DNA from: Chrysochromulina tobinii
Taxonomy: Eukaryota > Haptophyta > Prymnesiales > Chrysochromulinaceae
Length of the DNA: 14,781 bases
Assembly: GCA_001275005.1 (NCBI GenBank)
Contig: JWZX01002018.1
Coordinates: forward strand, 1-14,781
Reading direction: 5' to 3'
Shown one piece after another: positions 1-7,681 of the stretch. Position 1 is the stretch's first letter. The number at the start of each line of letters is the position of its first letter. The translations under genes and the position numbers were made by a program. The notes under the pieces were generated by a model that was not told the origin of the DNA, ran no database searches, and saw only the letters and a program-made list of their open reading frames with translations.

Positions 1-549
1 CTGATCACCGGAAGGATCCAAGCACCCTGAAAAAGGATCGGGCGTGCTCTTCATGTCCAAGCCCAGTCAGCGTCGCCCACTGCCGTGCCTCGGGTAAAAA
101 AGGGGGGCCCTAGCTGCGGCCACAGAGGGCAAGGTGGTCAGGTGTATAGCACGGGGCCCCTCCAGGAGGCAAGCCCCTCATGCATCCTTCGCACAAAGTC
201 CCCTGGTGCCTGCCCAACCGCCTTTCACGCGAACGACACGGCGGTACCGGTAAGTTCCAAGCAAGGGGGCTGGAGAGCATTGGGGCTGACCTACCCCCTA
301 ATGGTAGCCCCTTGTTCCATGTCAGTTTTATGAAGCGAGAGTGTAACCACAAACCCCTCCCCAGGAGGGAGAGGCATCGAACGGCACGCAAATCTGTCAC
401 CCACACAAGAGCGCTACTCGTCACTTCTAGCAAACTCTGGCACACCCTGCGTCCTCGCTGCGTGGTGAGCACAAACCTTGCCTGAGCGTCCGCGCGGCCG
501 CCCTGCCACAGCTCGCAAAGTCAAAGTCCCTATACCTGTGGGTCGAGGC
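1..549. other. Intergenic/left-edge region, no convincing gene, several inverted repeats
   Basis: I see no recognisable protein here. The region looks less GC-rich than the neighbouring gene. It carries repeated CCCCT/AGGGG words and several small inverted repeats: 262-271 pairs with 306-314 (CAAGGGGGCT with AGCCCCTTG, one bulged G), CTACC 291-295 pairs with GGTAG 303-307, CGGTACCG at 242-249 is a palindrome, and the CCTCC...GGAGG motif occurs near 158 and 355. A GTAAGT at 250-255, a CTGAC branch-like site at 286-290 and a TCAG at 322-325 together look like a 76 nt plus-strand intron, but neither flank encodes anything I recognise. It could be the 3' end of a neighbouring gene, an untranslated region, or a degraded repeat. 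Confidence 0.5.
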
Positions 550-3500
550 TTAGGGTGCACTGATGCGCACCGTCCACGCCTCGCCGACGCGTACCGTCGG
601 CTTGCGCACGGTAAGCATGCCCGCGGCGGCGTCGTAGAGTGTGGTGACGCCGGGCACCAGCTTGCCGTTCCTATGCACGACCACGTCGGCTGGCCCCGCC
701 TGGCCAAGCAGCACGATGCGTTCGACCTCGCTCTCGGCAGCAGGCGGAGCGCCGCCCTGGCCCGTCGCCGCCACCGTGCCGCTGACCAGACCACTCGCGT
801 AGCTGAACTGGGCGGTGAGCGTCGTGTCCTCGTATCCATCATAGGCGTCCAGGAAGAGTGTACCCGCCGCCACGCCGCCGCCGTCGGGCGCGACGACGAG
901 TGTGAACGGGTCGAGGTGCGTCGCCTGTGAAGAGCGACGGAGGCGCTCTCGCTTGGGCACGATGGCGCCACCGCGCACAAAGGCGGGCACGTGGTCCGCT
1001 TGCACGCGCACGGTAACCACGCGCGCGCTCGGCGTGCTGACGAGCTTCGCGTGGCTGTAGAAGTCGTACCAGGTCGCGTCGGCCGTCGGGGTGCTCGCGG
1101 GCAGGTACACACGCGTGTCGGCGATCGGCTTGATCGTCGTGATCGGCTGAACCATGATATGCGGCCCGAGGAGGAACTGCTCGCCAGTCTGCTCGTAGTT
1201 CTCGTCCTGCTCGCCGGCGCCCTCGCGCACCGCACCATGGTAGTACTCATCGCGAGTGTCGAAGCCCTTGGCGTCGTCGGCATCGTCTTCGCCCAAGCCG
1301 CGACCCTCGCCCTGGTCAGGGTCGTCGTCCGACTCGCCCGTCGCATACGCCGGCGGCGGCGTCGGGTCGGCATTACACGAGCACTCAGCCTCGGCGCTCG
1401 TGTAACACCCCGCGTCGGTCGGCTGGTTGCATCCGGATACCGCCTTGGTGCCGCACACCAGGCACTCGGGGTTCCAGCAGCGCGACTCGTCGCACTTGAA
1501 GCACGGGCACGGCCCCTCGTCCACGGGCTCCTCAACGGCTTCCTCGTCCAAGACTCGAGGGCCGCCCGCCGCCCCCGCCGCCGCCCCCGCCGCCGCCGCC
1601 GCCGCTTCGGCCTGAGCCTTCTCCTGCTCGAGGAACCGCCGCTTCAGCTCGTCGTCCGAAGTGGGCGTCGTCGTGGGCGCCGCCGCCGCGGCGCCCGCCT
1701 CAGTCTTGGCCGCCTTGCTCTCGGCCGCCGCGCGCCTCTCCTCCGCAGCGGCTGACCACCACGCATTGCCGCGTAGCTGCGGGTCTGTGGGGAACTCATA
1801 CCAGAGCGGCCGCATCACGAGAGAGCCATCAGCCGCATGCTGCGCGAAGAGCGTGTACAGGTATGGCAGCAGGCTGTACCGGTGGCCGAGCGCCGTGCGC
1901 ACCTGACGAGTGACCTCGTCGCCAAAGAGGTATGGCTCGCGACGTTTGGTCTTGAACTCGGCGTGTGCGCGGAAAAAGGGATGAAAGACTGCGACCTGGT
2001 ACCAGCGCACGAGCAGCGCGGGCGTCGGGTTGCCGAAGAAGCCGCCGACGTCGGCGCCCACAAACGGGATGCCCGCGAGCGAGAGGCTGAGGAGCATGGG
2101 CGTGCTCGCTGCCAAATGCGCCCACGACGCCTTATTGTCGCCAGTCCAGACCGCCGCGGTGCGCTGTGAGCCTGCGAAAAAGGCGCGCGTGAGCACAAAT
2201 GGACGACGCTGCGGGTAGGCCGCCCGCTGCCCCGCAAAGGTGGCCATGTGCTGCAGCTGGCCGTACAGGTTGTGCAGCTCGCGGTGCTCGATCTTGCGCC
2301 CCGTGCCGTCGCGGTGGACAAGTGCCATCGGCATGGTCACCTCGGGGCCGCGCTCGACAGACGGCTCGTTCATGTCGTTCCACGTGTACAGCGAGGCCGA
2401 CGAGCCCGCGTACTTGTCCGGTGCGAACTGGCCTGCCCAGTACTCGCGCGCGGCGGGCAGCAGATAGTCAATCCATCCGGAGCGTCCAGGCCAGCAGTCG
2501 CCCTCGAAGTGGCCCTCGCCGTCCTCCTTGAGCACGAGCAGGCCGGCTGTCTTCGCGTCGGCGAAGACAGCATATCCATCATCGGCCTTCAGGTGCGGGT
2601 CGATGATGGTGACCATGTTGCGTCCGGTCGCCTTGAGCTGACGCTGCATCGTGAGCGGATCAGGGAACTTGAGCTTGTCCCACGTGAAGTAGCGTTTGCC
2701 GTCCGTGTGCTCGATGTCCAGCCAAAGCACGTCAAAGGGGAGTGCATGCTCCTCGAAGGCCTCGTGGACTTGCCGCACGTCCTGCTCGTCGCGGTAGTTC
2801 CAACGGCACTGGTGGTACCCGAGCGCAAAGTATGGAGGCAGCGGCGTCACGCCCGTGACCGCCGAGTGCTGACGCGTCACATCAGTGGGTGAAGCGCCGT
2901 GGAAGAGGAACGCATCGATGACGCCCGACGCGCTGAACCAGTGCGTGCACGCATTACCGCCACCGGGCGCCATGCCGTGCGCGCCGCCGGCTGCACAGCC
3001 GACGTCGACGAAGGTCTCCGAGGGATTGAGCCAGAGCACGCCCTGCGAGCCGCGCGGCCCGGACGCTTGCACAAAAGGCACCGAGCCGTACAGCCCCATC
3101 GGGTGGTCGAGGAGGTACTCGAACACGTCGAGGTTCATGAGGCGGTAGGGCTCAGTGCCGAGCGTGGATGGGAGTGCGAGGTCCATCGCTCGCTCGGGCA
3201 GCCCGTACACGTGCGTCGCGTGCGGGAAGTCGATGTCCACGCCCACCGACGCCGAGCCAAAAGGCATCGGGTCGCTGAACGAGTTGAACTTGAAGGGTTC
3301 GGGAGGCTTGGCCTCTGCCTCGCCGCTTGGGATGAGCTGCCGGAAGGGCTCGTAGAGGAGCCGGCGACGCCCGTTGAAGCTCACCACGGGCTCGCAAGGA
3401 GCACCTGGTGTGCAGTCGCCCGCGCTCGCATCGACCACGTGCACGCTGAAAGGCTCGTGCACGACGCGCACGAGCACGGGCCCCGCGTCTGCGGAGCACT

Positions 3501-3999
3501 TGATAATGCTCTGGCCCTCGGCCTTGGCCCTCGACCTCGGCGCGTTGAGCTCCGTGCAAGCCACGGGCGTGAGCGCCGCTTCGGACGCAAACGGCTCCGT
3601 CGGTTCGTAGCGAGCCTTGACGGCGCGGCCGAGCCGCACCCTTGGCGCGTCCCAGATGCCATCCATTTCGTCGTCCCACGCCTCAGGCTTCTTGACGGTG
3701 GGGTCTACCATCTCGAGGGAGTCCACGGGTACGCTCGTATCGTCCGCGACGTGGACGCGCACGGCGCCTGTGCGCAGCACCGAGACCTGCAGCATGAGCG
3801 AGAGCTGCGCCTCGTCGGGAGTGAGCAGCCGCGCGCTCCATGTAGTGCCAGTCGCCGTGATCGAGGGCACGTCGACCTTCCATGCCGCCGTGTCGACGGC
3901 CGGCGCGTGAGCGCGGTGCTGCTGGCAAAACGGTGTGTCGCCACATTTGCGGAACTCGTGGTCGCGAAGACCGAGGGCCGCGATCAAGAAAGAGAGCAT
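550..3999 (-). CDS. GANAB: Glucosidase II alpha subunit (GH31) with a large Cys-rich insertion
   Basis: An 1149-residue GH31 enzyme. Glucosidase II, working with a beta subunit in the ER lumen, trims the two inner alpha-1,3-glucoses from N-glycans and so controls the calnexin/calreticulin cycle. Seen: short hydrophobic N-terminus MLSFLIAALGL; family N-terminal motif HEFRKCGDTPFC (14-25); WLDIEHTDGKRYFTWD (426-441); nucleophile Asp542 in WNDMNEPS; RAFFAGSQR (605-613); acid/base Asp621 in WTGDN; GADVGGFF (648-655); FFRAH; RYSLLPYLYT; and C-terminal beta domains ending near residue 1149. The spacing of the two catalytic Asp residues fits animal GII alpha. The ATG at 3999 is chosen because it gives a signal-like start just before the conserved N-terminus; the frame stays open upstream only by running antisense through PF16. 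Residues about 742-938 are an insertion absent from animal and yeast GII alpha. Family assignment is firm; the exact start is fairly sure. Confidence 0.93.
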   Translation of the reverse strand: MLSFLIAALGLRDHEFRKCGDTPFCQQHRAHAPAVDTAAWKVDVPSITATGTTWSARLLTPDEAQLSLMLQVSVLRTGAVRVHVADDTSVPVDSLEMVDPTVKKPEAWDDEMDGIWDAPRVRLGRAVKARYEPTEPFASEAALTPVACTELNAPRSRAKAEGQSIIKCSADAGPVLVRVVHEPFSVHVVDASAGDCTPGAPCEPVVSFNGRRRLLYEPFRQLIPSGEAEAKPPEPFKFNSFSDPMPFGSASVGVDIDFPHATHVYGLPERAMDLALPSTLGTEPYRLMNLDVFEYLLDHPMGLYGSVPFVQASGPRGSQGVLWLNPSETFVDVGCAAGGAHGMAPGGGNACTHWFSASGVIDAFLFHGASPTDVTRQHSAVTGVTPLPPYFALGYHQCRWNYRDEQDVRQVHEAFEEHALPFDVLWLDIEHTDGKRYFTWDKLKFPDPLTMQRQLKATGRNMVTIIDPHLKADDGYAVFADAKTAGLLVLKEDGEGHFEGDCWPGRSGWIDYLLPAAREYWAGQFAPDKYAGSSASLYTWNDMNEPSVERGPEVTMPMALVHRDGTGRKIEHRELHNLYGQLQHMATFAGQRAAYPQRRPFVLTRAFFAGSQRTAAVWTGDNKASWAHLAASTPMLLSLSLAGIPFVGADVGGFFGNPTPALLVRWYQVAVFHPFFRAHAEFKTKRREPYLFGDEVTRQVRTALGHRYSLLPYLYTLFAQHAADGSLVMRPLWYEFPTDPQLRGNAWWSAAAEERRAAAESKAAKTEAGAAAAAPTTTPTSDDELKRRFLEQEKAQAEAAAAAAGAAAGAAGGPRVLDEEAVEEPVDEGPCPCFKCDESRCWNPECLVCGTKAVSGCNQPTDAGCYTSAEAECSCNADPTPPPAYATGESDDDPDQGEGRGLGEDDADDAKGFDTRDEYYHGAVREGAGEQDENYEQTGEQFLLGPHIMVQPITTIKPIADTRVYLPASTPTADATWYDFYSHAKLVSTPSARVVTVRVQADHVPAFVRGGAIVPKRERLRRSSQATHLDPFTLVVAPDGGGVAAGTLFLDAYDGYEDTTLTAQFSYASGLVSGTVAATGQGGAPPAAESEVERIVLLGQAGPADVVVHRNGKLVPGVTTLYDAAAGMLTVRKPTVRVGEAWTVRISAP
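1186..1776 (-). other. In-frame insertion of about 195 residues in the glucosidase II alpha gene
   Basis: This codes for residues about 742-938, between FPTDPQL and GEQFLLG, where the animal enzyme has only a short loop before its DDQYLLG motif. In order it holds an Ala/Glu/Lys-rich, probably helical stretch (about 746-808) ending in a poly-Ala/Gly run from a GCC-rich tract, an acidic stretch (818-829), ten Cys in 45 residues (831-875; DNA 1375-1509) with spacing CxCxxCx4Cx4CxxCx7Cx7Cx7CxC, and an acidic Asp/Glu/Gly-rich tail (889-936). It is a multiple of three long and stop-free. The clustered Cys codons argue for real protein, but a retained stop-free intron cannot be ruled out from sequence alone. 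Confidence 0.75.
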
Positions 4000-4203
4000 G
4001 GCTACTTGTAGGCCTTCTCGCTGACGTGGCCAAGTTCGTGGCCCTCTTCGTGACCCACTTCCGAAAATGGGTCGGTGCTCCCATGTAGACGGTGCAACGT
4101 AGCCAAACGTCTGCAACCCCTTCGCAAACCCATCACGGCGTCCTCGTGTGGAAAACGACTTGAACGTTGCGAAAGCCCTCCTCGACGCACTCGCGCAGTT
4201 ACC
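4000..4203. promoter_or_regulatory. Divergent intergenic promoter region between glucosidase II alpha and PF16
   Basis: These 204 bp separate two divergently oriented start codons, so both promoters and 5' untranslated regions must lie here or inside the genes. I see no TATA box and no full RFX X-box (the usual ciliary-gene site); only GTTGC- and GCAAC-like half-sites occur. CGTGGCC is repeated near 4025-4042. The role is inferred from gene arrangement only. Confidence 0.5.
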
Positions 4204-5721
4204 ATGCGCGCGGTCCTTGCCGTGTTCGAGAACTACCAAAAGGCGCGCGTCAACTTCGTGCAGACCGTCGCCGAGCTTGCGACGCGCCCCCAGAACATTG
4301 AGGCGCTGCAGAATGCCGGCGTCATGCAGCTGCTCCGCCCGCTGCTGCTGGACAATGTGCCGTCGATCCAGCAGTCGTCGGCGCTGGCCCTGGGCCGCCT
4401 CGCCAACTACAACGACGAGCTCGCCGAGGCGGTCGTCTCCAACGAAGTGCTGCCGCAGCTCGTGTACTCCCTGTCCGAGCAGAACCGCTTCTACAAGAAG
4501 GCGGCCGCCTTCGTGCTCCGTGCCGTGGCTAAGCACTCGCCGCAGCTGGCCCAGGCTGTGGTCGACTCGGGTGCGCTCGACGCGCTCGTCGGCTGCCTCG
4601 AGGAGTTCGACCCGGGGGTGAAGGAGTCCGCCGCCTGGGCGCTCGGCTACATCGCGCGCCACAACGGCGAGCTCGCGCAGACGGTCGTCGATGCCGGCGC
4701 GGTGCCGCTTCTGGTGCTCTGCATCCAGGAACCCGAGCTCACCCTGAAGCGCATCGCCGCCTCGGCGCTCTCGGACATCTGCAAGCACTCACCCGAGCTC
4801 GCCCAGGCGGTCGCCGACGGCGGCGCGGTCGCGTACCTCGCTCCGCTCATCATCTCGCCCGACGCCAAGCTCAAGCGCCAGGTGTGCTCGTGCCTGGCGC
4901 AGATCAACAAGCACTCGGTGGACCTCGCCGAGGTGGTCGTCGAGGCCGAGATCTTCCCGCAGATCCTCAACCTGCTCAAGGATATGGACGTCTACGTGCG
5001 CAAGAACGCGGCCACGTGCATCCGCGAGGTCGCCAAGCATACGCCCGAGCTCGCTCAGCTCATCGTCAATGCGGGCGGCGTCGGCGCGATGGTGGACTAC
5101 GTCACCGAGGCGTCAGGCAACGCTCGCCTGCCGGGTATCATGACGCTCGGCTACATCTCGGCCTTTTCCGAGACGCTCGCGCTCGCCGTCGTCGTCTCCA
5201 AGGGCATCCCGCCCCTCATCAACGCCGTGGTTACCGAGCCGGAAGACCATATCAAGTCGGCTGCCGCCTGGTCCCTGGGCCAAATCGGCCGCCACTCGCC
5301 TGATCACGCCAAGGCGCTCGCGGACGCGAACGCGCTGCCGAAGCTGCTCGCCGTGTACCTGCACGAGGCTTCTTCCGACGACCTCAAGACGAAGGCCAAG
5401 CGTGCGCTCAAGGCCATCATCCAGAAATGCGTCCACCTGCCTGCTCTCGAGCCACTCCTCCATGACGCTCCCGACGAGATCATTAAATATGTCGTCAACC
5501 AGTTCGCCAAGGTGCTGCCGCACGACGTGGCCGCGCGCCGCTCGTTCGTCATGTCGGGCGCCCTCCAGAAGATCCTCGAGCTCCAGCCCGAAGACGGCTC
5601 GCAGCTCAAGGACATGGTGCGCGCGATCACCGACTGCTACCCCAAGGAAATCGTCGACTACTACTCGCCCTCGTACTCGAAGCAGCTCCTCGACCAGCTC
5701 GACTCGTCGGAGATCCAGTGA
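4204..5721 (+). CDS. SPAG6: SPAG6/PF16 axonemal central-pair protein (armadillo repeats)
   Basis: A 505-residue protein matching SPAG6 (human, 509 aa) and Chlamydomonas PF16 over its full length. It sits on the C1 microtubule of the flagellar central pair and is needed for central-pair stability and flagellar movement. Seen: FENYQKARVNFVQTVAELAT near the start (8-27), ARM-type repeats from about 37 to 400 with family motifs such as ALGRLANYNDELAEAVV, NRFYKKAAAFVLRAV, ALSDICKHSPELAQAV, VEAEIFPQIL and AAAWSLGQIGRHSPDHA, and the conserved end HLPALEPLLHDAP, FAKVLPHD and YYSPSYSKQLL. The ATG at 4204 has an ACC just upstream and lies two residues from the start of human SPAG6; the frame continues upstream only through an unrelated Arg-rich stretch beginning at a GTG. 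It is uninterrupted by introns and has no broken repeat. It implies a cell with a motile 9+2 flagellum. Confidence 0.97.
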   Translation: MRAVLAVFENYQKARVNFVQTVAELATRPQNIEALQNAGVMQLLRPLLLDNVPSIQQSSALALGRLANYNDELAEAVVSNEVLPQLVYSLSEQNRFYKKAAAFVLRAVAKHSPQLAQAVVDSGALDALVGCLEEFDPGVKESAAWALGYIARHNGELAQTVVDAGAVPLLVLCIQEPELTLKRIAASALSDICKHSPELAQAVADGGAVAYLAPLIISPDAKLKRQVCSCLAQINKHSVDLAEVVVEAEIFPQILNLLKDMDVYVRKNAATCIREVAKHTPELAQLIVNAGGVGAMVDYVTEASGNARLPGIMTLGYISAFSETLALAVVVSKGIPPLINAVVTEPEDHIKSAAAWSLGQIGRHSPDHAKALADANALPKLLAVYLHEASSDDLKTKAKRALKAIIQKCVHLPALEPLLHDAPDEIIKYVVNQFAKVLPHDVAARRSFVMSGALQKILELQPEDGSQLKDMVRAITDCYPKEIVDYYSPSYSKQLLDQLDSSEIQ

Positions 5722-5866
5722 GGTCCGAGCCGCACGTAGCGCGACCGTCGCGCTCCAGCCGGCTGAGCACGACGTACTCGTTGGGGGAGCAGGATAGGGG
5801 GCCTTGCCGATGGCACATAGCCTTCGGCGGCTTCAGCGTCGCGCAGTGGAGAGGAGCATCGAAAGC

Positions 5867-5899
5867 GCAGCCCGGTCGGAGACCCAAGCCCGCAGGCTG
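5867..5899 (+). repeat. Direct repeat copy 1 (33 bp)
   Basis: A 33 bp unit starting GCAGCCCGGTCGGAGACCC, identical to 6011-6043. Flanks are also related but diverged (GAGCTCG after the unit, then GAGCC.TGTGC.CTG), so this is the core of an older tandem duplication with copies 144 bp apart. Confidence 0.9.
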
Positions 5900-6010
5900 C
5901 TTCGAGCTCGCTCAATCGGGCGCGTCCGGGAGCCATGTGCTCTGTGCGGAGGGTGGGGTGGCACCATCATCGGCTCCGGTGCGACGCAGTTGGGGGTGGA
6001 GCAGCGCGAA

Positions 6011-6043
6011 GCAGCCCGGTCGGAGACCCAAGCCCGCAGGCTG
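6011..6043 (+). repeat. Direct repeat copy 2 (33 bp)
   Basis: Second copy of the 33 bp unit, identical to 5867-5899. The upstream flank (GCGACGCAGTTGGGGGTGGA) resembles that of copy 1 (GCGTCGCGCAGTGGAGAGGA), supporting duplication of a longer segment followed by drift outside the core. Confidence 0.9.
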
Positions 6044-6185
6044 TCTGTGTCTTGAGCTCGCACCTATCAGGCGTTTCTTGTGAGCCGTGTGCCCTGAGTG
6101 AGTGTGTGCAGGTGGTTCTTGTAAATCGTGTTTGCAGGCACCCACTCAAAACGTAAACGACGAGTCGCGTCCAGAGTCGAGTCTC

Positions 6186-6412
6186 GTAAGTGCGTCGAGT
6201 CTCTCAGCCCGCGCGGCTCTCCGCTCGCACCGGTGGTCGCTCCTCGGACGCACCTACGACCTCGCGCCGCGGGACCGGACGTCTCGACTCGTAAAAACCG
6301 ACGTAAAAACTCGACTCTCGAGTAGTTCCAATTACGAGCAGACGAGACGCCGATGTGAGTCGTGGCTCGGACGTCCATCACAACTCACCGTCACTCACTG
6401 CACCTTCTGCAG
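6186..6412 (+). other. Possible 5' untranslated-region intron upstream of the methyltransferase
   Basis: GTAAGT at 6186-6191 is a perfect donor consensus. A strong acceptor-like stretch (CTCACTGCACCTTCTGCAG) ends at 6412, with CTCAC branch-like words just before it. A second acceptor-like TTTGCAG ends at 6493. No conserved exon is visible on either side, so this is a prediction from splice signals only. Confidence 0.25.
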
Positions 6413-6528
6413 GTGCAGCCCGAGGCCCGCGCCCGGTTCCGGACCGGCGCGACGCGCGCGCGTGCCTGCCTTGGGCTTGGCATGCCTTTGCAGTTACGTT
6501 TTTCCAAATGACAATCATGGAACTTTAT

Positions 6529-6554
6529 CGACGAGTCGACTCCTCAACTCGTCG
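6529..6554. repeat. Inverted repeat CGACGAGT...ACTCGTCG
   Basis: Perfect 8 bp arms (6529-6536 and 6547-6554) lie 42 bp before the methyltransferase start and enclose a shifted 10 bp palindrome, GAGTCGACTC (6533-6542). The same GAGTCG/CGACTC words recur at about 6160, 6175, 6195, 6283, 6310 and 6357. A regulatory site is possible but unproven. Confidence 0.6.
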
Positions 6555-6595
6555 GACTCCTCCCTGTGTGCGGAGCGTGGTTCTGACGCGGATCC

Positions 6596-7681
6596 ATGCC
6601 ATCGGATTGCAGCACGCCCGTCCCCGCAAACCTCAACAGCACCTCGGCATCCTTGGACTTCGTTCGCCTTCTGCTCACTTCGGCGTGGCCCGACGTGATC
6701 AACACATCCACCCAACCCCAAGTTTCTGAGCGCGGGCCTCGCTGGGCCAATCACTGGGCCACCTCAACCACTGCGCCGTTCAAGCGTTCAAGCCGTTACT
6801 TTTGCTGCGGCACGGCACAGCGCGCTCACTACGCCTGCGGGTGCCTCAAGCTCCCAAGGAATAGCAAAGAGTCTTGGCCGACGTGTGAGGCGCATGAGCA
6901 AGCGCGTCGTGCGGCCGTGACGCCGTGCTTGGTCTACTCGTTTGGCATTGCCATGCAGTGGGAGTTTGACGATCGCATGGCGGAATCGGGCTGTGAGGTC
7001 CATTCCTTCGACCCGACGGGCGCGTACATCGCTGCGCACGAGGCCCATGTGAAACTCGGGGTGACATTCCATCCGTGGGGCCTGTCCGGTGGTACGCCGC
7101 GTGCTGGGTGCGCTGACGATTCGCGCCGCTTCAGCGGGGGCACCTACGGCAACCTCACCGGCCCGCTGCTCAGCCTGGATCGCATCGTGCACCGGCTTGG
7201 CCACGTCGGTCGGCGCATCAGCGTGCTCAAGGTCGATTGCGAGGGCTGTGAATGGGAAGCATTCCATCATCTCGCCACCATGCAGCCGCCCGATCTGGTT
7301 GGGCGCATCGACGCCATCTACGTCGAGCTTCACCTTGCGCTCCAGATGGCCACGAGTGCAGACCTGATTAAGTGGGCCGCCTTTTACGATCTCCTCTTTA
7401 CGCGCTCCGGCTTCCGCCTCTGGTGGCTGCACGAGAACCGCGCACGAGCCCCTGGGAGCTCTGTGCATTCGGAGCTGCAGCGGTACGCCACCCGGCTCAG
7501 CCACGAGTACAAGCGGCGGCCAGCCGTGCTCGCGGGCGCCTGGGAGCTCGGGCTGATTCGCGTGCCGCCAGGAGCGGAGCAAGCAGGGGCGGTGAGCGCA
7601 GCGGCAGGGGCGGCCGAGGTCAAGGCGTGCAACTACGTGCACGGCCAAGGGCGCCAGCATCACGGCCAGGGCCGGCGCTAG
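6596..7681 (+). CDS. METTL24-like (Methyltransf_22) SAM-dependent methyltransferase
   Basis: A 361-residue protein with a Methyltransf_22/METTL24-type domain at about 100-320. Seen: PCLVYSFGIAMQWEFDD (110-126, the usual CxVYSFGIxxxWxFDD SAM-binding start), GCEVHSFDP (132-140, acidic residue ending strand 2), WGLSG (161-165), LDRIVHRLGH (194-203), LKVDCEGCEW (211-220, matching LKIDIEGxEW) and IYVELHL (241-247). The substrate is unknown; animal relatives are thought to be secretory-pathway enzymes, but that is weakly established. The first 60 or so residues are Ser/Thr-rich and unlike the family; no signal peptide is visible. The ATG at 6596 is three codons after an in-frame TGA (6584), so any earlier start would need splicing. 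The C-terminus is low-complexity, with HGQGR repeated. Domain call firm; N-terminus uncertain. Confidence 0.85.
   Translation: MPSDCSTPVPANLNSTSASLDFVRLLLTSAWPDVINTSTQPQVSERGPRWANHWATSTTAPFKRSSRYFCCGTAQRAHYACGCLKLPRNSKESWPTCEAHEQARRAAVTPCLVYSFGIAMQWEFDDRMAESGCEVHSFDPTGAYIAAHEAHVKLGVTFHPWGLSGGTPRAGCADDSRRFSGGTYGNLTGPLLSLDRIVHRLGHVGRRISVLKVDCEGCEWEAFHHLATMQPPDLVGRIDAIYVELHLALQMATSADLIKWAAFYDLLFTRSGFRLWWLHENRARAPGSSVHSELQRYATRLSHEYKRRPAVLAGAWELGLIRVPPGAEQAGAVSAAAGAAEVKACNYVHGQGRQHHGQGRR

Larger units (their letters stand above)
5722..6595. other. Repeat-bearing intergenic region between PF16 and the methyltransferase
   Basis: No convincing coding region is visible in these 874 bp. It contains the PF16 3' flank, a diverged tandem duplication (about 5820-6100), a cluster of GAGTCG/CGACTC motifs (about 6155-6560), and probably the promoter and 5' untranslated region of the downstream gene. 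Frame-open stretches are Arg/Ser-rich and match no family I know. Confidence 0.6.

Noticed and set aside
360-420. Possible tRNA-like or SINE B-box on the minus strand (CCGTTCGATGCC)
   Set aside because: No matching A-box, acceptor stem or cloverleaf could be found; the match is too short.
2899-4011. 370-residue plus-strand open frame opposite glucosidase II
   Set aside because: It is an Arg/His/Val-rich shadow of a GC-rich coding strand; no domain is recognisable. The same holds for the long opposite-strand frames at 414-1535, 991-1755, 8671-9240, 6788-7663 and 10884-11678.
4075-4203. GTG-initiated 43-residue extension of PF16
   Set aside because: It is Arg/Pro-rich and unlike SPAG6; the ATG at 4204 matches the family start almost exactly.
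4000-4203. RFX X-box for PF16
   Set aside because: Only half-site-like GTTGC and GCAAC words occur, not in the required paired spacing.
4000-4788. N-terminal extension of the glucosidase frame by 263 residues
   Set aside because: It runs antisense through the divergent promoter region and the conserved PF16 gene, has no family similarity, and the conserved GII alpha N-terminus starts just after the ATG at 3999.
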